Positions 26,556 through 36,053 of a stretch of DNA of 37,354 nt are shown here, in pieces (position 1 is the stretch's first letter; every line of letters starts with the position of its first letter). The position numbers were made by a program, and so were the translations under genes. The stretch is taken from the NCBI RefSeq assembly GCF_000440115.1, contig NZ_ALMY01000085.1, forward strand, positions 1 through 37,354, given 5' to 3'. The notes beneath the pieces are model-generated. The model was given only the letters and a program-made list of their open reading frames with translations. It did no database searches and was not told where the DNA came from. The stretch comes from Streptococcus suis YS56 (GTDB lineage: Bacteria; Bacillota; Bacilli; Lactobacillales; Streptococcaceae).

Positions 26556-26862
26556 ACACTTCTGCGATAATGGGAATAGACATTTCAATCAAACGGTCTG
26601 TGTGAATCGTTTGAATGGCAGCCTTGTTAATAGTTCGTTCATCAATTTTTCGATGAAGGAAGAAATCACGAATTTGCTCGATTTCATTTTGTTGTACTGC
26701 ACGGTATTTATTACTAATCAAGAGTTCATAATGACGGGGTGCCTGTGTGAAAATAACGTCTGTATTACCTGCAGAATAAGTCTCTACTAGGAAAGCATCA
26801 GTATTAGCCAACTGGCTTTGGACAAGATTGGGATGACTATTTGTCGTGTTAATGATTTTCAT
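26554..26862 (-). CDS. DUF1827 family protein
   Basis: 102 residues beginning MKIINTTNSHPNLVQSQLAN. Length, the FLVETYSAGNTDVIFTQAP and HYELLISNKYRAVQ segments and the position beside ileS/clpE match the DUF1827 family of streptococci and lactococci. No function is known. The ATG at 26862 has GGAGG 7 bp upstream on the minus strand, and TATAAT (plus-strand ATTATA at 26891-26896) is a plausible -10 lying just 3' of the NUDIX gene end. It converges on ileS across the BOX/RUP interval. Confidence 0.85.
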   Translation of the reverse strand: MKIINTTNSHPNLVQSQLANTDAFLVETYSAGNTDVIFTQAPRHYELLISNKYRAVQQNEIEQIRDFFLHRKIDERTINKAAIQTIHTDRLIEMSIPIIAEV

Positions 26863-26916
26863 GTGGAACCTCCTCTATCTCTTTGGCTACATTATAGCAC
26901 GATTAGAGTGTTTTTA

Positions 26917-27378
26917 CTAGTTATTGAATGAATTTTCTTGCAATTTCCATTGTTCAATGCCCCATTTGTGACTACCACGTTTGAGTTTATCGATGGCTTC
27001 ATTGACTGGGAACCAGGCAATATGGTTGAAATCTTCTAGTGGTTGTCCTATTTGATGGTAGCTAGTTACTTCATAGATGTAGGCTGGATTATAGAAATGG
27101 GTATCGCGGTGGCTAGAGTAGAAGTATTCGTCAGCCTGACCAAAGTATTTTCCGATTTCAGCGGTGAATCCAAGCTCTTCCATCAATTCGCGCTCCAAGG
27201 CAATGAGGTGATTTTCTCCCTTTTCAATTTCTCCACCAGGAAGAAACCAAGCTCCGTTTGGCGCTTGAACGAGTATGATCTGTTCTTTCTTTTCATCTGG
27301 GATAACTGCGTAAACACCAAAGCGACTCTGGTAGCTGACGCCAACCTTCTTTTCTCCAAATACAGCGATTTTCTCCAT
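26917..27378 (-). CDS. NUDIX hydrolase
   Basis: 153 residues from the ATG at 27378. The NUDIX box is at about 48-71: GGEIEKGENHLIALERELME followed by ELGF, with the catalytic Glu pair in the REXXEE pattern. Flanking strands (YAVIPDEKKEQIILVQAPNG, HIAWFPVNEAIDKL) fit an ADP-ribose/nucleoside-diphosphate type hydrolase; the substrate is not determinable. A TTG at 27384, two codons upstream, has the better-spaced AGAGGA and is an alternative start. An extended -10 (minus-strand TGGTATAAT; plus 27421-27426) lies 43 bp before the ATG. It is tandem with DUF1827 but has its own promoter. Confidence 0.9.
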   Translation of the reverse strand: MEKIAVFGEKKVGVSYQSRFGVYAVIPDEKKEQIILVQAPNGAWFLPGGEIEKGENHLIALERELMEELGFTAEIGKYFGQADEYFYSSHRDTHFYNPAYIYEVTSYHQIGQPLEDFNHIAWFPVNEAIDKLKRGSHKWGIEQWKLQENSFNN

Positions 27379-27528
27379 AGGCAATTCTATCCTCTTTCAT
27401 AATTGGAATGAGTTGTATACATTATACCACTTTTTTATTATTTTTCCTTGTGATAGGCTTTACAAAGTAAAGTTTTTTTATAGGATGGAGATGGGGAAAA
27501 ATTTAGAAAAATAGAGTATCAAAACAGT

Positions 27529-27562
27529 AAAATAGGCTACTCGTAGGGAGCAGCTCTATTTT
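27529..27562 (-). terminator. clpE terminator
   Basis: A hairpin of AAAATAGAGCTGCTC with its partner GAGTAGCCTATTTT on the minus strand; symmetrical A/T tails mean it could work both ways. It starts 2 bp after the clpE stop. Confidence 0.75.
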
Positions 27563-27563
27563 C

Positions 27564-29795
27564 TTATTTTGTCTTTGTTTGTGCCTTGATTTGAATTGTA
27601 CCTTTACTTGACATGACAGCACGTAGGTCTTTTTCTGCTGGATGTTCTAAGTAGAAGTCTGTGATTGCATCTTCAATCTGATCTTGGATGGTTCTGCGTA
27701 GTGGACGAGCTCCCATCTTTGGATCGTAGCCAAGGTCCACTAATTTCTCCTTAACTTTATCTGTTACATGGAGGCTGATGCCATTGTGAGAAAGGCGTTT
27801 GTTTACATCGTCTAGCATGAGGCTGACGATTTCAAGTAGGTTTTCCTTGCTCAGTGGTTGGAACTCAATAATGCCGTCAAATCGGTTCATAAATTCAGGT
27901 GTGAAGAAATTGCTAAGTTGGCCAAGGACTGATTGAGTCCGCCCTTCCATAGCCGCACCAAAACCGACACTTGCTTCAACTTTTCCAGTACCAGCATTTG
28001 ATGTCATGATGATGATGGTATCTTTGAAGCTGACTGTCCGCCCTTGTCCATCTGTCAAACGCCCATCGTCTAAGACCTGAAGGAACATGTGCATGACATC
28101 TGGGTGGGCTTTTTCAACTTCGTCAAGGAGGATGAGTGAGTAAGGATTACGACGGACTTTTTCAGTCAATTGTCCAGCCTCCTCATAGCCTACATAGCCT
28201 GGAGGAGCTCCGACGAGTTTAGCGACAGCGTGTTTTTCCATGTATTCGGACATGTCGAAGCGGATCATGCTGTCCGCCGAACCGAAGAGTTCGATAGCTA
28301 ATTGCTTAGACAATTCGGTTTTACCGACACCTGTTGGTCCGACAAAGAGGAAGGATCCAATTGGACGATTTGGAGCACCGAGACCGACACGATTACGGCG
28401 GATGGCTTTAGCTATCTTGTCAACTGCTTTATCTTGTCCGATAACATGGGCTTTTAAGTCACTAGCGAGGTTCACAAGCTGGGACTGTTCCTTTTCTTTT
28501 AAATCACCAACTGGGATATTGGTTTTCTGCTCGACAATGGCTTCGATTTCTTTTTCGGTGATTAATGGAATATCTTCCTCACTAATGGTTGCCTTTTGCA
28601 TTTCCTTGTATTTGGCAATCTGATCACGGAAATAGGCCGCTTTTTCATAGTCCTCATCCCGTGTAGCTTGTGCTTTACGATTTTCGGCATCAATTAGGCG
28701 TTGGTCAATTTCTTTTGGATCAATAAAGTTGAGGGTCAAATTCATTTTTGAACCAGCTTCATCCAGAAGGTCAATAGCCTTGTCTGGTAGGAAACGGTCT
28801 TGAATGTAGCGGTTGGACAGTACTGCGGCAGCTTCGATAGCAGCATCGGAGTATTTAACATGATGGTAATCCTGGTATTTATTTTGGATACCTTTGAGAA
28901 TGGTAATAGTTTCTTCGACACTTGGTTCTTCAACTTTTACAGGTTGCATACGGCGCTCTAGGGCGGCATCTTTTTCGATAATACGGTATTCGTTGAGCGT
29001 TGTTGCACCGACTAGTTGCATTTCACCACGTGCGAGGGCTGGTTTGAGGATATTGCCAGCATCCATGTTGCCATCGCCTGCAGAACCAGCACCGACAATT
29101 TCGTGAATCTCGTCAATAAAAAGAATGATTTCGCGACGATTACGGATTTCTTCCATAAGTTTTTGCATACGTTCTTCAAATTGTCCGCGGATACCTGTTC
29201 CTTGTACGAGACTAACGACATCCAGTCGAATGACTTCTTTACCTTGTAGTTTTTGTGGTACATCGCCATCGACAATTTTTTGAGCCAAGCCTTCAACAAC
29301 CGCTGTTTTACCTACTCCAGGCTCACCGATAAGAACAGGGTTATTTTTTGTACGACGGTTGAGAATTTCGATGACACGGGTAATTTCTTGATCGCGACCG
29401 ATTACTGGATCAATATCCCCACGACGGGCAATTTCGGTAACGTTGATACCAAATTCTTCAAGGAGCCCATTTGGTTGTTGGGGTTGTTGCGGAGGAGGGG
29501 TCTGTCCACCACGTCCATTATGCCCACCACCGGCTTGAGTGGGAGGAGTCTGTTCGCGATTTTTTCCAGCAGGGGTATTACCAGGATAGCCACCTAGGTG
29601 ATTGAAGAATTCACTAAAGGGATCCATATTGTTAGGATTTGTTAAATCTCCTAACCCACGTAGGATAGCATTATTAGGGTCTGTTTTCATGATTTGATAG
29701 CAGTTGTGACAGAGGTCTACCTGCTGCTGTTTACCGTTTAAGTTGGTGTAGAGATGGATCGTTGCGTCGTTGATATTACAATTTTTGCAGAGCAT
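27564..29795 (-). CDS. clpE: ATP-dependent Clp protease ATP-binding subunit ClpE
   Basis: 743 residues. An N-terminal zinc finger with C3-x2-C6 and C29-x2-C32 distinguishes ClpE from ClpC. A Pro/Gln/Gly-rich linker (about 60-110) follows, then AAA+ module 1 (Walker [14 protein letters not shown]), a UVR-type coiled segment ([20 protein letters not shown]), and AAA+ module 2 (Walker [14 protein letters not shown]) with the C-terminal D2 small domain. It unfolds stress-damaged proteins for ClpP. A CtsR operator sits at its promoter, so induction by heat or misfolding is expected. It is monocistronic, between its own promoter and the terminator at 27529-27562. Confidence 0.97.
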   Translation of the reverse strand: MLCKNCNINDATIHLYTNLNGKQQQVDLCHNCYQIMKTDPNNAILRGLGDLTNPNNMDPFSEFFNHLGGYPGNTPAGKNREQTPPTQAGGGHNGRGGQTPPPQQPQQPNGLLEEFGINVTEIARRGDIDPVIGRDQEITRVIEILNRRTKNNPVLIGEPGVGKTAVVEGLAQKIVDGDVPQKLQGKEVIRLDVVSLVQGTGIRGQFEERMQKLMEEIRNRREIILFIDEIHEIVGAGSAGDGNMDAGNILKPALARGEMQLVGATTLNEYRIIEKDAALERRMQPVKVEEPSVEETITILKGIQNKYQDYHHVKYSDAAIEAAAVLSNRYIQDRFLPDKAIDLLDEAGSKMNLTLNFIDPKEIDQRLIDAENRKAQATRDEDYEKAAYFRDQIAKYKEMQKATISEEDIPLITEKEIEAIVEQKTNIPVGDLKEKEQSQLVNLASDLKAHVIGQDKAVDKIAKAIRRNRVGLGAPNRPIGSFLFVGPTGVGKTELSKQLAIELFGSADSMIRFDMSEYMEKHAVAKLVGAPPGYVGYEEAGQLTEKVRRNPYSLILLDEVEKAHPDVMHMFLQVLDDGRLTDGQGRTVSFKDTIIIMTSNAGTGKVEASVGFGAAMEGRTQSVLGQLSNFFTPEFMNRFDGIIEFQPLSKENLLEIVSLMLDDVNKRLSHNGISLHVTDKVKEKLVDLGYDPKMGARPLRRTIQDQIEDAITDFYLEHPAEKDLRAVMSSKGTIQIKAQTKTK

Positions 29796-29837
29796 AATTC
29801 TACCTCTTTCTGTGAAAAATGTGACCTATTGTTAAAT

Positions 29838-29854
29838 AGTCAAAAAAGGTCAGT
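29838..29854. promoter_or_regulatory. CtsR operator of clpE
   Basis: AGTCAAA, AAA, GGTCAGT: two CtsR heptads (RGTCAAA) in tandem with the canonical 3-bp spacer; the second deviates at two positions. It lies just downstream of the -10 box, where binding would block transcription. Confidence 0.85.
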
Positions 29855-29863
29855 TCTAGCTTT

Positions 29864-29891
29864 ATTATAACAAGATTCATAGAAAAATCAA
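29864..29891 (-). promoter_or_regulatory. clpE promoter
   Basis: On the minus strand TTGATT (29891-29886), 16 bp, TATAAT (29869-29864). The start of transcription would fall on the CtsR site. Confidence 0.75.
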
Positions 29892-30017
29892 GAAACTGCT
29901 ACGCTTGGAAAAACTTTCTATGAAAAATAGGGCGATAGGAAGAAAATAGGGAAAAAATAAGACTTTTTTGGCAATATGTGGTAAAATATTCCTATAAAAA
30001 GGATTAGGAGAACGAAT

Positions 30018-30248
30018 ATGGAATCACATTTGGTGAGAATTATCAATCGTCTGGAAGCTATGGCTAATGACGGCGGTACGTTGAAACGTAATTTCGAACG
30101 TGATGGTATTGTTGTTGCAGAAGTGGCTTATAGCTATGACGAGGAAAATGGTTCAGTATTTACCTTGCGTGATGTTGCTGCTCGTGAAACGTACGCGTTT
30201 GATAGCATCGACTTGATTGCAATGGAAATCTATGAGCTATTGTACTAA
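30018..30248 (+). CDS. DUF1797 (YkuJ) family protein
   Basis: 76 residues, MESHLVRIINRLEAMANDGG to a C-terminal IAMEIYELLY. Size and motifs (NFERDGIVVAEVAYSYDEE, FTLRDVAARETYAFDSIDLIA) match the small YkuJ/DUF1797 family, of unknown function. The ATG follows TAGGAGAACGAAT. A -10 like GGTAAAAT lies about 35 bp upstream. It is followed by its own terminator, so it is a one-gene unit divergent from clpE, an order shared by other streptococci. Confidence 0.85.
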   Translation: MESHLVRIINRLEAMANDGGTLKRNFERDGIVVAEVAYSYDEENGSVFTLRDVAARETYAFDSIDLIAMEIYELLY

Positions 30249-30258
30249 GAAGAAGTGA

Positions 30259-30283
30259 GAGGCACCTAAGGGTGCTTTTTTCT
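30259..30283 (+). terminator. Terminator after DUF1797 gene
   Basis: GCACC, loop TAAG, GGTGC followed by TTTTTT. Confidence 0.8.
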
Positions 30284-30313
30284 TATGTTAAATGAATATT
30301 ATAAACAAAAGTA

Positions 30314-30341
30314 TTGCATAAATATTCAAAAGTGGTATAAT
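30314..30341 (+). promoter_or_regulatory. Promoter of the amino-acid ABC transporter genes
   Basis: TTGCAT (30314-30319), 16 bp, TGGTATAAT with hexamer 30336-30341; the ATG is 33 bp further. Confidence 0.75.
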
Positions 30342-30373
30342 AGACTCTAAATGACAGAATTGGAGTAGGATGA

Positions 30374-31063
30374 ATGAATTTTTCTTTTTTGCCTGAGTAT
30401 TGGGCTTATTTTAATTATGGGGCAATTGTTACCCTCATTATTGCATTTTTCTCAGTATTTTTTGGTAGTATTTTAGGTGTGTTGCTTGCCTTTGCTCAGC
30501 GTAGTAAGTATAAAGTTTTAGCTTGGACTGCTAATATCTATGTCTGGATTTTTCGTGGGACACCGATGATTGTCCAGATTATGATTGCTTTTGCGATGAC
30601 ACATTTTGTAGCACCAACTTTTCAGCTAGGAATTTTGACGGTAGATTTGACACGCTTGATTCCAGGTATCATTGTTATTTCGATGAACTCGGGTGCCTAT
30701 GTATCTGAAACTGTTCGTGCAGGTATTAATGCTGTACCAAAAGGACAGCTGGAAGCTGCTTATTCGCTTGGTATTAGACCAAAGCAGGCGATGCGTTACG
30801 TTATCATGCCACAGGCTATCAAGAATATTCTTCCAGCCTTGGGAAATGAATTTGTGACTATTGTTAAGGATAGTTCACTGTTATCAACCATCGGTGTGAT
30901 GGAATTATGGAACGGTGCTCAGACAGTTCAATCCACTTCTTATATTCCTTTAACACCACTTGTATTTGCAGCGAGCTATTATCTAATTATGACAACGGTG
31001 CTAACAGTGATTATTCAGTCGTTTGAGAAAAAGTTGAACAAGGGAGGGCAGTTCCATGTCTAA
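30374..31063 (+). CDS. Amino-acid ABC transporter permease (HisMQ/GlnP type)
   Basis: 229 residues with about five membrane helices, the first near 15-40 ([20 protein letters not shown]). The EAA loop that docks the ATPase is at about 140-160 ([20 protein letters not shown]), after the [11 protein letters not shown] motif typical of the His/Glu/Gln/polar amino-acid family. It forms a transmembrane homo- or heterodimer. No substrate-binding protein is encoded next to it, so the receptor must come from elsewhere. Its 3' end overlaps the ATPase gene by 8 bp, giving tight translational coupling. The substrate cannot be named from sequence alone. Confidence 0.93.
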   Translation: MNFSFLPEYWAYFNYGAIVTLIIAFFSVFFGSILGVLLAFAQRSKYKVLAWTANIYVWIFRGTPMIVQIMIAFAMTHFVAPTFQLGILTVDLTRLIPGIIVISMNSGAYVSETVRAGINAVPKGQLEAAYSLGIRPKQAMRYVIMPQAIKNILPALGNEFVTIVKDSSLLSTIGVMELWNGAQTVQSTSYIPLTPLVFAASYYLIMTTVLTVIIQSFEKKLNKGGQFHV

Positions 31064-31790
31064 TGCGATTATTTCTATCAAGGATTTACATAAGTACTTC
31101 GGAAAGAATGAGGTTCTAAAAGGAATTGATTTAGATATTCAACAAGGTCAGGTAGTCGTTATTATCGGTCCATCAGGGTCAGGGAAATCGACTTTCTTAC
31201 GTACAATGAACCTCTTAGAAGTACCGACCAAGGGGACTGTTACATTTGAAGGTGTTGATATTACTGATAAGTCAAATGATATTTTCAAGATGCGTGAAAA
31301 GATGGGAATGGTTTTTCAACAGTTCAATCTTTTTCCGAATATGACGGTATTAGATAATATTACTTTATCACCTATTAAAACAAAGGGAATTGCAAAGGAT
31401 GAGGCTGAGAAGAAGGCTAAGGAATTACTTGAAAAGGTAGGATTGCCAGATAAGGCGAATGCCTATCCACAAAGCCTTTCAGGTGGTCAGCAACAGCGGA
31501 TCGCTATTGCACGTGGTCTGGCCATGGACCCAGATGTCCTACTTTTTGATGAACCGACCTCTGCGCTAGACCCTGAAATGGTTGGTGAAGTTCTTGCTGT
31601 TATGCAGGATTTGGCTAAGTCAGGGATGACCATGGTTATCGTGACTCATGAGATGGGATTTGCGCGTGAGGTAGCTGACAGGGTTATCTTTATGGATGGT
31701 GGTGTCATCGTGGAGGATGGAACGCCTGAAGAAGTCTTTGAACATACCAAGGAAGAACGGACTAAGGATTTCTTGTCTAAGGTCTTGTAA
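31056..31790 (+). CDS. Amino-acid ABC transporter ATP-binding protein
   Basis: 244 residues. Walker [10 protein letters not shown] (about 37-45), Q-loop [13 protein letters not shown], signature LSGGQQQR, Walker [14 protein letters not shown] and the switch His in VIVTHEMGF are all intact, in the polar amino-acid import subfamily. It powers the permease encoded just upstream, overlapping by 8 bp. Its stop codon is immediately followed by a RUP-like element, which takes the place of a native terminator; a separate terminator is at 31914-31939. No receptor gene follows. Confidence 0.95.
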   Translation: MSNAIISIKDLHKYFGKNEVLKGIDLDIQQGQVVVIIGPSGSGKSTFLRTMNLLEVPTKGTVTFEGVDITDKSNDIFKMREKMGMVFQQFNLFPNMTVLDNITLSPIKTKGIAKDEAEKKAKELLEKVGLPDKANAYPQSLSGGQQQRIAIARGLAMDPDVLLFDEPTSALDPEMVGEVLAVMQDLAKSGMTMVIVTHEMGFAREVADRVIFMDGGVIVEDGTPEEVFEHTKEERTKDFLSKVL

Positions 31791-31896
31791 TATAGTCATT
31801 TAGTTTTTCTTTTATTACTTCGTTAACTCGCTTTGCCGTACTCCAGTACTGTCTGCAGCTCGTTGCCTAGTACTAAAAGTAAACTAAAAGACTATA
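31791..31896 (-). mobile_element. RUP-like miniature inverted-repeat element, copy B (106 bp)
   Basis: Begins TATAGTCATTTAGTTTTTCT; the reverse complement of its right end begins TATAGTCTTTTAGTTTACTT. The interior read on the minus strand (GCAACGAGCTGCAG, AGTACGGCAAAGCGAG) aligns with copy A. Same length as copy A (106 bp), opposite orientation. It starts on the base after the ATPase stop codon. No coding capacity. Confidence 0.82.
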
Positions 31897-31913
31897 AATG
31901 AACAAATAAGTAC

Positions 31914-31939
31914 GACTCCGATATTGTTCGGAGTTTTTT
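31914..31939 (+). terminator. Terminator after the ABC transporter operon
   Basis: ACTCCGA, loop of six bases, TCGGAGT then TTTTTT, downstream of the RUP-like element. Confidence 0.82.
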
Positions 31940-31970
31940 GCTATATGCTATATTCTACTTTGTACAAGTA

Positions 31971-31999
31971 TAGTCAGTCGGAGAATTTTAGGGTATAAT
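31971..31999 (+). promoter_or_regulatory. folD promoter
   Basis: TAGTCA (31971-31976), 17 bp, TATAAT (31994-31999). The ATG is 25 bp beyond, after AAAGGAGTGTAGGT. Confidence 0.6.
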
Positions 32000-32023
32000 A
32001 GAAAAAACAAAAGGAGTGTAGGT

Positions 32024-32872
32024 ATGACGGTCATTGATGGGAAAGCACTAGGTGTAAAAATGCAGGCTGCCTTGGCGGAGAAAACAGCTCGATTAAAAGA
32101 AGAAAAGGGTTTGGTACCAGGTCTTGTAGTTATTTTAGTTGGCGAAAATCCTGCTAGTCAGGTTTATGTACGGAATAAGGAGCGGTCAGCTCTAGCTGCT
32201 GGATTCAAGAGTGAGGTTGTTCGCGTTCCAGATACGATTTCTGAGTCAGACTTGTTGGATTTGATTGAGCGCTATAATCAGGATGATGAATGGCATGGTA
32301 TTTTGGTGCAATTGCCCTTACCAGCCCATATCAGCGAGGAGAAGGTCTTGTTGGCTATTGACCCAGATAAGGATGTGGATGGTTTTCATCCGACTAACAT
32401 GGGGAAATTCTGGTCAGGTCATCCTGTCATGATTCCATCTACTCCAGCAGGAATTATGGAAATGTTCAAGGAATATCAGATTGAGCTGGAAGGGAAGTCT
32501 GCTTTAGTTATTGGTCGTTCTAATATTGTTGGTAAACCAATGGCACAGCTGCTATTGGATGCCAATGCTACTGTAACGATTGCACATTCTCGTACCAAAA
32601 ACTTGCCAGATCTTGCTCGTCAGGCCGATATTCTTGTTGTTGCCATTGGTCATGGTCATTTTGTGACCAAGGAATTTGTTAAGCCAGGTGCCGTGGTGAT
32701 TGATGTTGGTATGAATCGTGATGAAAATGGCAAGCTAATCGGTGATGTCAAATACGATGAAGTATCAGAAGTAGCAAGTTATATTACCCCAGTTCCAGGT
32801 GGTGTTGGTCCGATGACTATTACCATGTTGATGGAACAAACCTATGAAGCTTGTGTCAGAAGTGCAAAATAA
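32024..32872 (+). CDS. folD: Bifunctional methylenetetrahydrofolate dehydrogenase/cyclohydrolase
   Basis: 282 residues, full length. It interconverts 5,10-methylene-THF, 5,10-methenyl-THF and 10-formyl-THF in one-carbon metabolism. The catalytic Lys/Tyr signature [14 protein letters not shown] is at about 50-63; [12 protein letters not shown] and the [13 protein letters not shown] segment form the folate site; [16 protein letters not shown] and [13 protein letters not shown] form the NADP-binding and C-terminal signatures. Single-gene unit with its own promoter and terminator; the chromosomal order clpE-DUF1797-ABC pair-folD is conserved in other streptococci. Confidence 0.97.
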   Translation: MTVIDGKALGVKMQAALAEKTARLKEEKGLVPGLVVILVGENPASQVYVRNKERSALAAGFKSEVVRVPDTISESDLLDLIERYNQDDEWHGILVQLPLPAHISEEKVLLAIDPDKDVDGFHPTNMGKFWSGHPVMIPSTPAGIMEMFKEYQIELEGKSALVIGRSNIVGKPMAQLLLDANATVTIAHSRTKNLPDLARQADILVVAIGHGHFVTKEFVKPGAVVIDVGMNRDENGKLIGDVKYDEVSEVASYITPVPGGVGPMTITMLMEQTYEACVRSAK

Positions 32873-32880
32873 TTATCTGA

Positions 32881-32914
32881 AATATCAGCTATGTGGTGTA
32901 GCTGGTATTTTTTA
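32881..32914 (+). terminator. folD terminator
   Basis: TATCAGCTA, a loop of about 7 nt, TAGCTGGTA then TTTTTT (one G-T pair). Confidence 0.82.
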
Positions 32915-33114
32915 TTTTGGGAGTGGGAAGACGAAATCAGAGAAGTGGTACTGGTCTTGAGCCAAGCTTCGTTTTGAGGTTTATTCTTAGGAATGAGCAT
33001 GGGCAGATTAGATAAAAAACAAACGAAACATAATACTATGTGAGATTGGTTTTCTATAATTAGAGTAGGCACTGTGTGTGTTGAGTATTAAATGATAGAA
33101 AACAAGGAGAAAAA

Positions 33115-35310
33115 ATGAATAGACAGACTGAAATTTTTTCGTTGAGAAAGAGTAAGGTTGGATTAGCTTCTGTTATGATTGTGCTTATGTGGTTTGGAAC
33201 AGGTGTTGGAGCAGTTGCAAAAGCTGATGAAACAACTATTATGAGTACAGAAATCGAAGCCAAGGTAACGGAGACGCCACTTGCTATTGAGGAAGAGGTG
33301 GTAGAGGATTCGGATAGAAAAACAGAAAAGGAAGAAGCTACTGAGGTAGAAGTGAAACCGACGGATGCTAGTCTTCCTGACAGCGAGAAAAAGGCTAAAG
33401 AAAGCATCTTGAAAATCGATCCTGTTCATGCTGGTGATAAGCAAATTTCAGGTCAGACTATTCCTTGAGGATATGTATTTATTTCTGTGGACGGTGAAGC
33501 GATTACTTCCATTGATAATAGTCTAGAAGCGGATGAAGAAGGTAAGTTTAAACATTCTTTAGAGAAGCCATTGGGCTATAACCAAGTGGTTGAGATTAGT
33601 TCATTTCCGAAAGAATCTGAAGAAGAGTCTGAGGGCGAAGGTGAAGGTGAAGAACTGATTGAAACTGTCAAAACTGAGCGTCATCCAGATGCCTATAAAA
33701 TTCCGACTGAACGACTAGAGAAGACAGAAGATGGGCAGCACCAAGTTCTGGTGGAACCATTTTTGGAACATGCCAATAAGGTCATTGGGCATACCTCTGT
33801 TAAGGGATTTGTTTATCTGTCTATAAATGGAAGTTTTGTATCGGATAAGACGTCAATCAATAAAGATGGGCGATTTGAGGTGACTTTTTCTGACAGTTTA
33901 GCAGGCTCGAAATTTAAGGCGAATGACAAACTGGTTTTATCATTTATTTCTGAGGATAATCGTCCAGTTATTACAAATCATATCGTTATTCCGTGGGAAA
34001 AAACAGACAGCCCTTCACAGATAATGGTGAAGCCACTTTCAAGTGATAATTCCGTTTTGGAGGGGCAGACGGTTCCGTTTGGTCAAGTACAATTATATAA
34101 TGTTGCTACTTTTGAATTTTTGGAAGAAGCAATTGCTGATAAGACAGGGAACTTTAAGGTTACCTTACCGAAATTGCAACCAGGAGAGCAATATTACCGC
34201 TTGATGTACAATCAGCAAGGAGAAGTTGAATCGATTTATATTGACACGGTAGATGGTCCAAGCAAACAATTAGATAAGGCTGTTATTGCCCCCTTGGTGA
34301 CTTATTTACAAGAGGTAGATATGGATGAGGCAACCTTTGAAAATCCGATTGTTGCCCCTACTTTGCACAATAAGAAAGACTATATCGTTGGTAGAACCCT
34401 GTTTCCACATGCCTATGTTCGGATGGTTTCATCAATTGAAGGTAAGGTATACCCGCCTGTCCAAGTTGATGAATTAGGTTTTTTCGGTTTTCAAATTCAA
34501 GATTTACAACTCCCCTTTGAAAAAGGAGAGAAAATTCGTTTTGAGATTCTAGATCCAAAGACAAATATTTTGTTGGCCTCAAAAGAGGTAGTCGTTGGTA
34601 AATATTTAGAAGATGAGGATGAGAGTGACTTGCCATTCCAAGTGGACGAAGTGACAACTGATCACGGCTATATTAGTGGAAAAATTGCCCCAGGAGTGAC
34701 AGTAGAACTGGTATCGACACATAAGGCTGAAGAAATGCTTGCTCGGACAACCGCTGATGCTACAGGTCAGTTTGTATTTGATTTAGGAAATCGAGTATTA
34801 AAAGAGGGAGAAACGTTGTCATTCAGGGCTTTTGACCAAGATGGGAGTCAGATGGCTTGGGAGGTTGTGACAGTACAAAAAGGAAAAGGGAAGCGGATTA
34901 GTAAACCAGCGCCCCTTATCAGAAAAAATGATGCCATCACAGATGAAGTCAAGACAAATGATATGAAGAAACCAAATTCTTCTAAGTCCCCATCAATGAG
35001 TTTGTCACGAGAGAATCAGCAGATGGGACAGCAAATGGATGTTGTTCAGGAGAAGGTGAGCTTGGAGTCAAAGGGGCATCAAGAAAAAATGGGGACCAAG
35101 GAAGAGAAGGTGGCTCCATCAAAAAAATCTGAAGCCATGGAAGAAGATAAGCAAAGAAAAGAGGATTTCCATGCTGTTGTTAAGCAAAGCCGGAGCGTTT
35201 CCCTCCCAAAAACAGGTGAGAAAAACGGTATGCTTTTAGCTATTCTGGGAGCTGTCAGCTTATTCTTTACAGTTTTGATTATGAGCATCTTAAAGAAGCG
35301 TAATGATTAA
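33115..35310 (+). pseudogene. LPXTG cell-wall-anchored surface protein with Ig-like repeats, interrupted by in-frame TGA
   Basis: ATG at 33115 follows AAGGAGAAAAA. The N-terminus is a YSIRK-like Sec signal (FSLRKSKVGLASVMIVLM, cleavage near KADETT), followed by an acidic region. Codon 118 is TGA (33466-33468), then the same frame runs open to 35310. The reading GQTIP-stop-GYVFISVDGE matches later repeats (GHTSVKGFVYLSINGS, EGQTVPFGQVQLYN, VGRTLFPHAYVRMV, SGKIAPGVTVELVS), so the TGA replaces one residue, probably GGA or similar. Five Ig-like repeats, a Lys/Glu-rich wall-spanning region, LPKTG (35203-35217), a hydrophobic helix and a LKKRND tail follow. As written, translation yields only a 117-residue secreted fragment that lacks the anchor. 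Confidence 0.85.
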
Positions 35311-35354
35311 ATTCGATTATCGAATAGGTATTAAAATCGAGTTCGTCTTATTGG

Positions 35355-35424
35355 TATTTTTAGGCTATTTTTTATCTATTTTTTGAAAAAAACGTCTTTT
35401 CATAAATTGTATTTTTGTTATAAT
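35355..35424 (+). promoter_or_regulatory. Promoter with helically phased T-tracts upstream of the 119-residue secreted protein
   Basis: TATTTTT begins at 35355, 35366 and 35377 (11-bp spacing), and TATAAT lies at 35419-35424, 42 bp after the third tract start. No good -35. The whole block aligns without gaps, from the second tract on, with the one at 35985-36053. Confidence 0.65.
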
Positions 35425-35471
35425 AAAACAGTACATTGGTACGTAAAAGAAAAATTTAAAGGAGTATTTTT

Positions 35472-35831
35472 ATGTCAACATTAAAATTAGGTGCAGTAAC
35501 CTTGTTAGCAGGACTTGCATTATTTGGAGGAGCTACTGCTCAAGCAGAAACATTTACAGCTGTATCATCTGAAGCAACTGGCTTTAAAACATCAGATCCA
35601 TATCGATTTGAAGGTGAGGAAGTAGAAACAAAAAATAGTTGGGGCAATTATACATTTATCAACCACTATAGACCAGGTGGACGTGGCTCAGAAGGTGAAG
35701 TGAATAATGAGCTTGCAAAACAGATTGAAAATGGAGATTTTACATTGCAACACTCTCCAGCAGGTGGATTCAAGACGTCAGATCCATGCTTAGTAGATGA
35801 GTACGGATTCGGACAAATTAAGATTCTGTAA
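35472..35831 (+). CDS. Small secreted protein with duplicated GFKTSDP motif, function unknown
   Basis: 119 residues; ATG follows TAAAGGAGTATTTTT. A Sec signal peptide (MSTLKLGAVTLLAGLALFGG then ATAQAE, cleavage after about residue 25) is followed by a mature protein of about 93 residues. The heptad GFKTSDP occurs twice, near residues 37-43 and about 99-105, bracketing the central segment (NSWGNYTFINHYRPGG). One Cys occurs near the C-terminus. No LPXTG, lipobox or membrane anchor, so it is probably released or held by binding. I do not recognise the family. Its promoter is a sequence relative of the promoter of the next gene. Confidence 0.7.
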   Translation: MSTLKLGAVTLLAGLALFGGATAQAETFTAVSSEATGFKTSDPYRFEGEEVETKNSWGNYTFINHYRPGGRGSEGEVNNELAKQIENGDFTLQHSPAGGFKTSDPCLVDEYGFGQIKIL

Positions 35832-35920
35832 AATTTTAGTATTTACAAATAAGATACGAGGCTGTTCTTCTATTTTATTTGTATGGTTTATAATAATTTA
35901 AGTCAGATCAATTAAGAGAA

Positions 35921-35947
35921 AAGTCATCAAAAATGATGGCTTTTTTT
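35921..35947 (+). terminator. Terminator after the small secreted protein gene
   Basis: AAGTCATC, loop AAAAAT, GATGGCTT then a T-run of seven. The stem includes one G-T pair. Confidence 0.8.
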
Positions 35948-35984
35948 ATCGTGCAAAGTTTGAGGGCGAAAGGTAAAACGTTCG

Positions 35985-36053
35985 TATTTTTGGATATTTT
36001 TTATCTATTTTTTGCTGTAAGAGGCTTTTTACGGGATGTTTTTTTGATAAAAT
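35985..36053 (+). promoter_or_regulatory. Promoter with phased T-tracts upstream of the repeat protein
   Basis: TATTTTT at 35985, 35995 and 36006 (10- and 11-bp spacing) and TAAAAT at 36048-36053, 42 bp after the third tract start, exactly as at 35355-35424. Downstream CAGTACA is also shared at the same distance from the -10. Confidence 0.65.

Noticed and set aside
27458..27480. Plus-strand terminator-like hairpin CTTTAC/GTAAAG with a T-run
   Set aside because: No plus-strand gene lies upstream, and the short AT-rich stem is likely to be chance.
29253..29597. 114-residue plus-strand ORF opposite clpE
   Set aside because: It is a shadow of the clpE linker and AAA+ module 1, without initiation signals.
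32916..32990. Possible interspersed repeat starting GGGAGTGGGAAGACGAAAT after folD
   Set aside because: It looks like a degenerate chromosomal repeat, but no second copy is present in this window and no clear inverted ends can be drawn.
33466..33468. TGA read as selenocysteine or tryptophan
   Set aside because: No selenocysteine insertion element or neighbouring machinery is seen, and TGA ends other genes in this window; a nonsense change is simpler.
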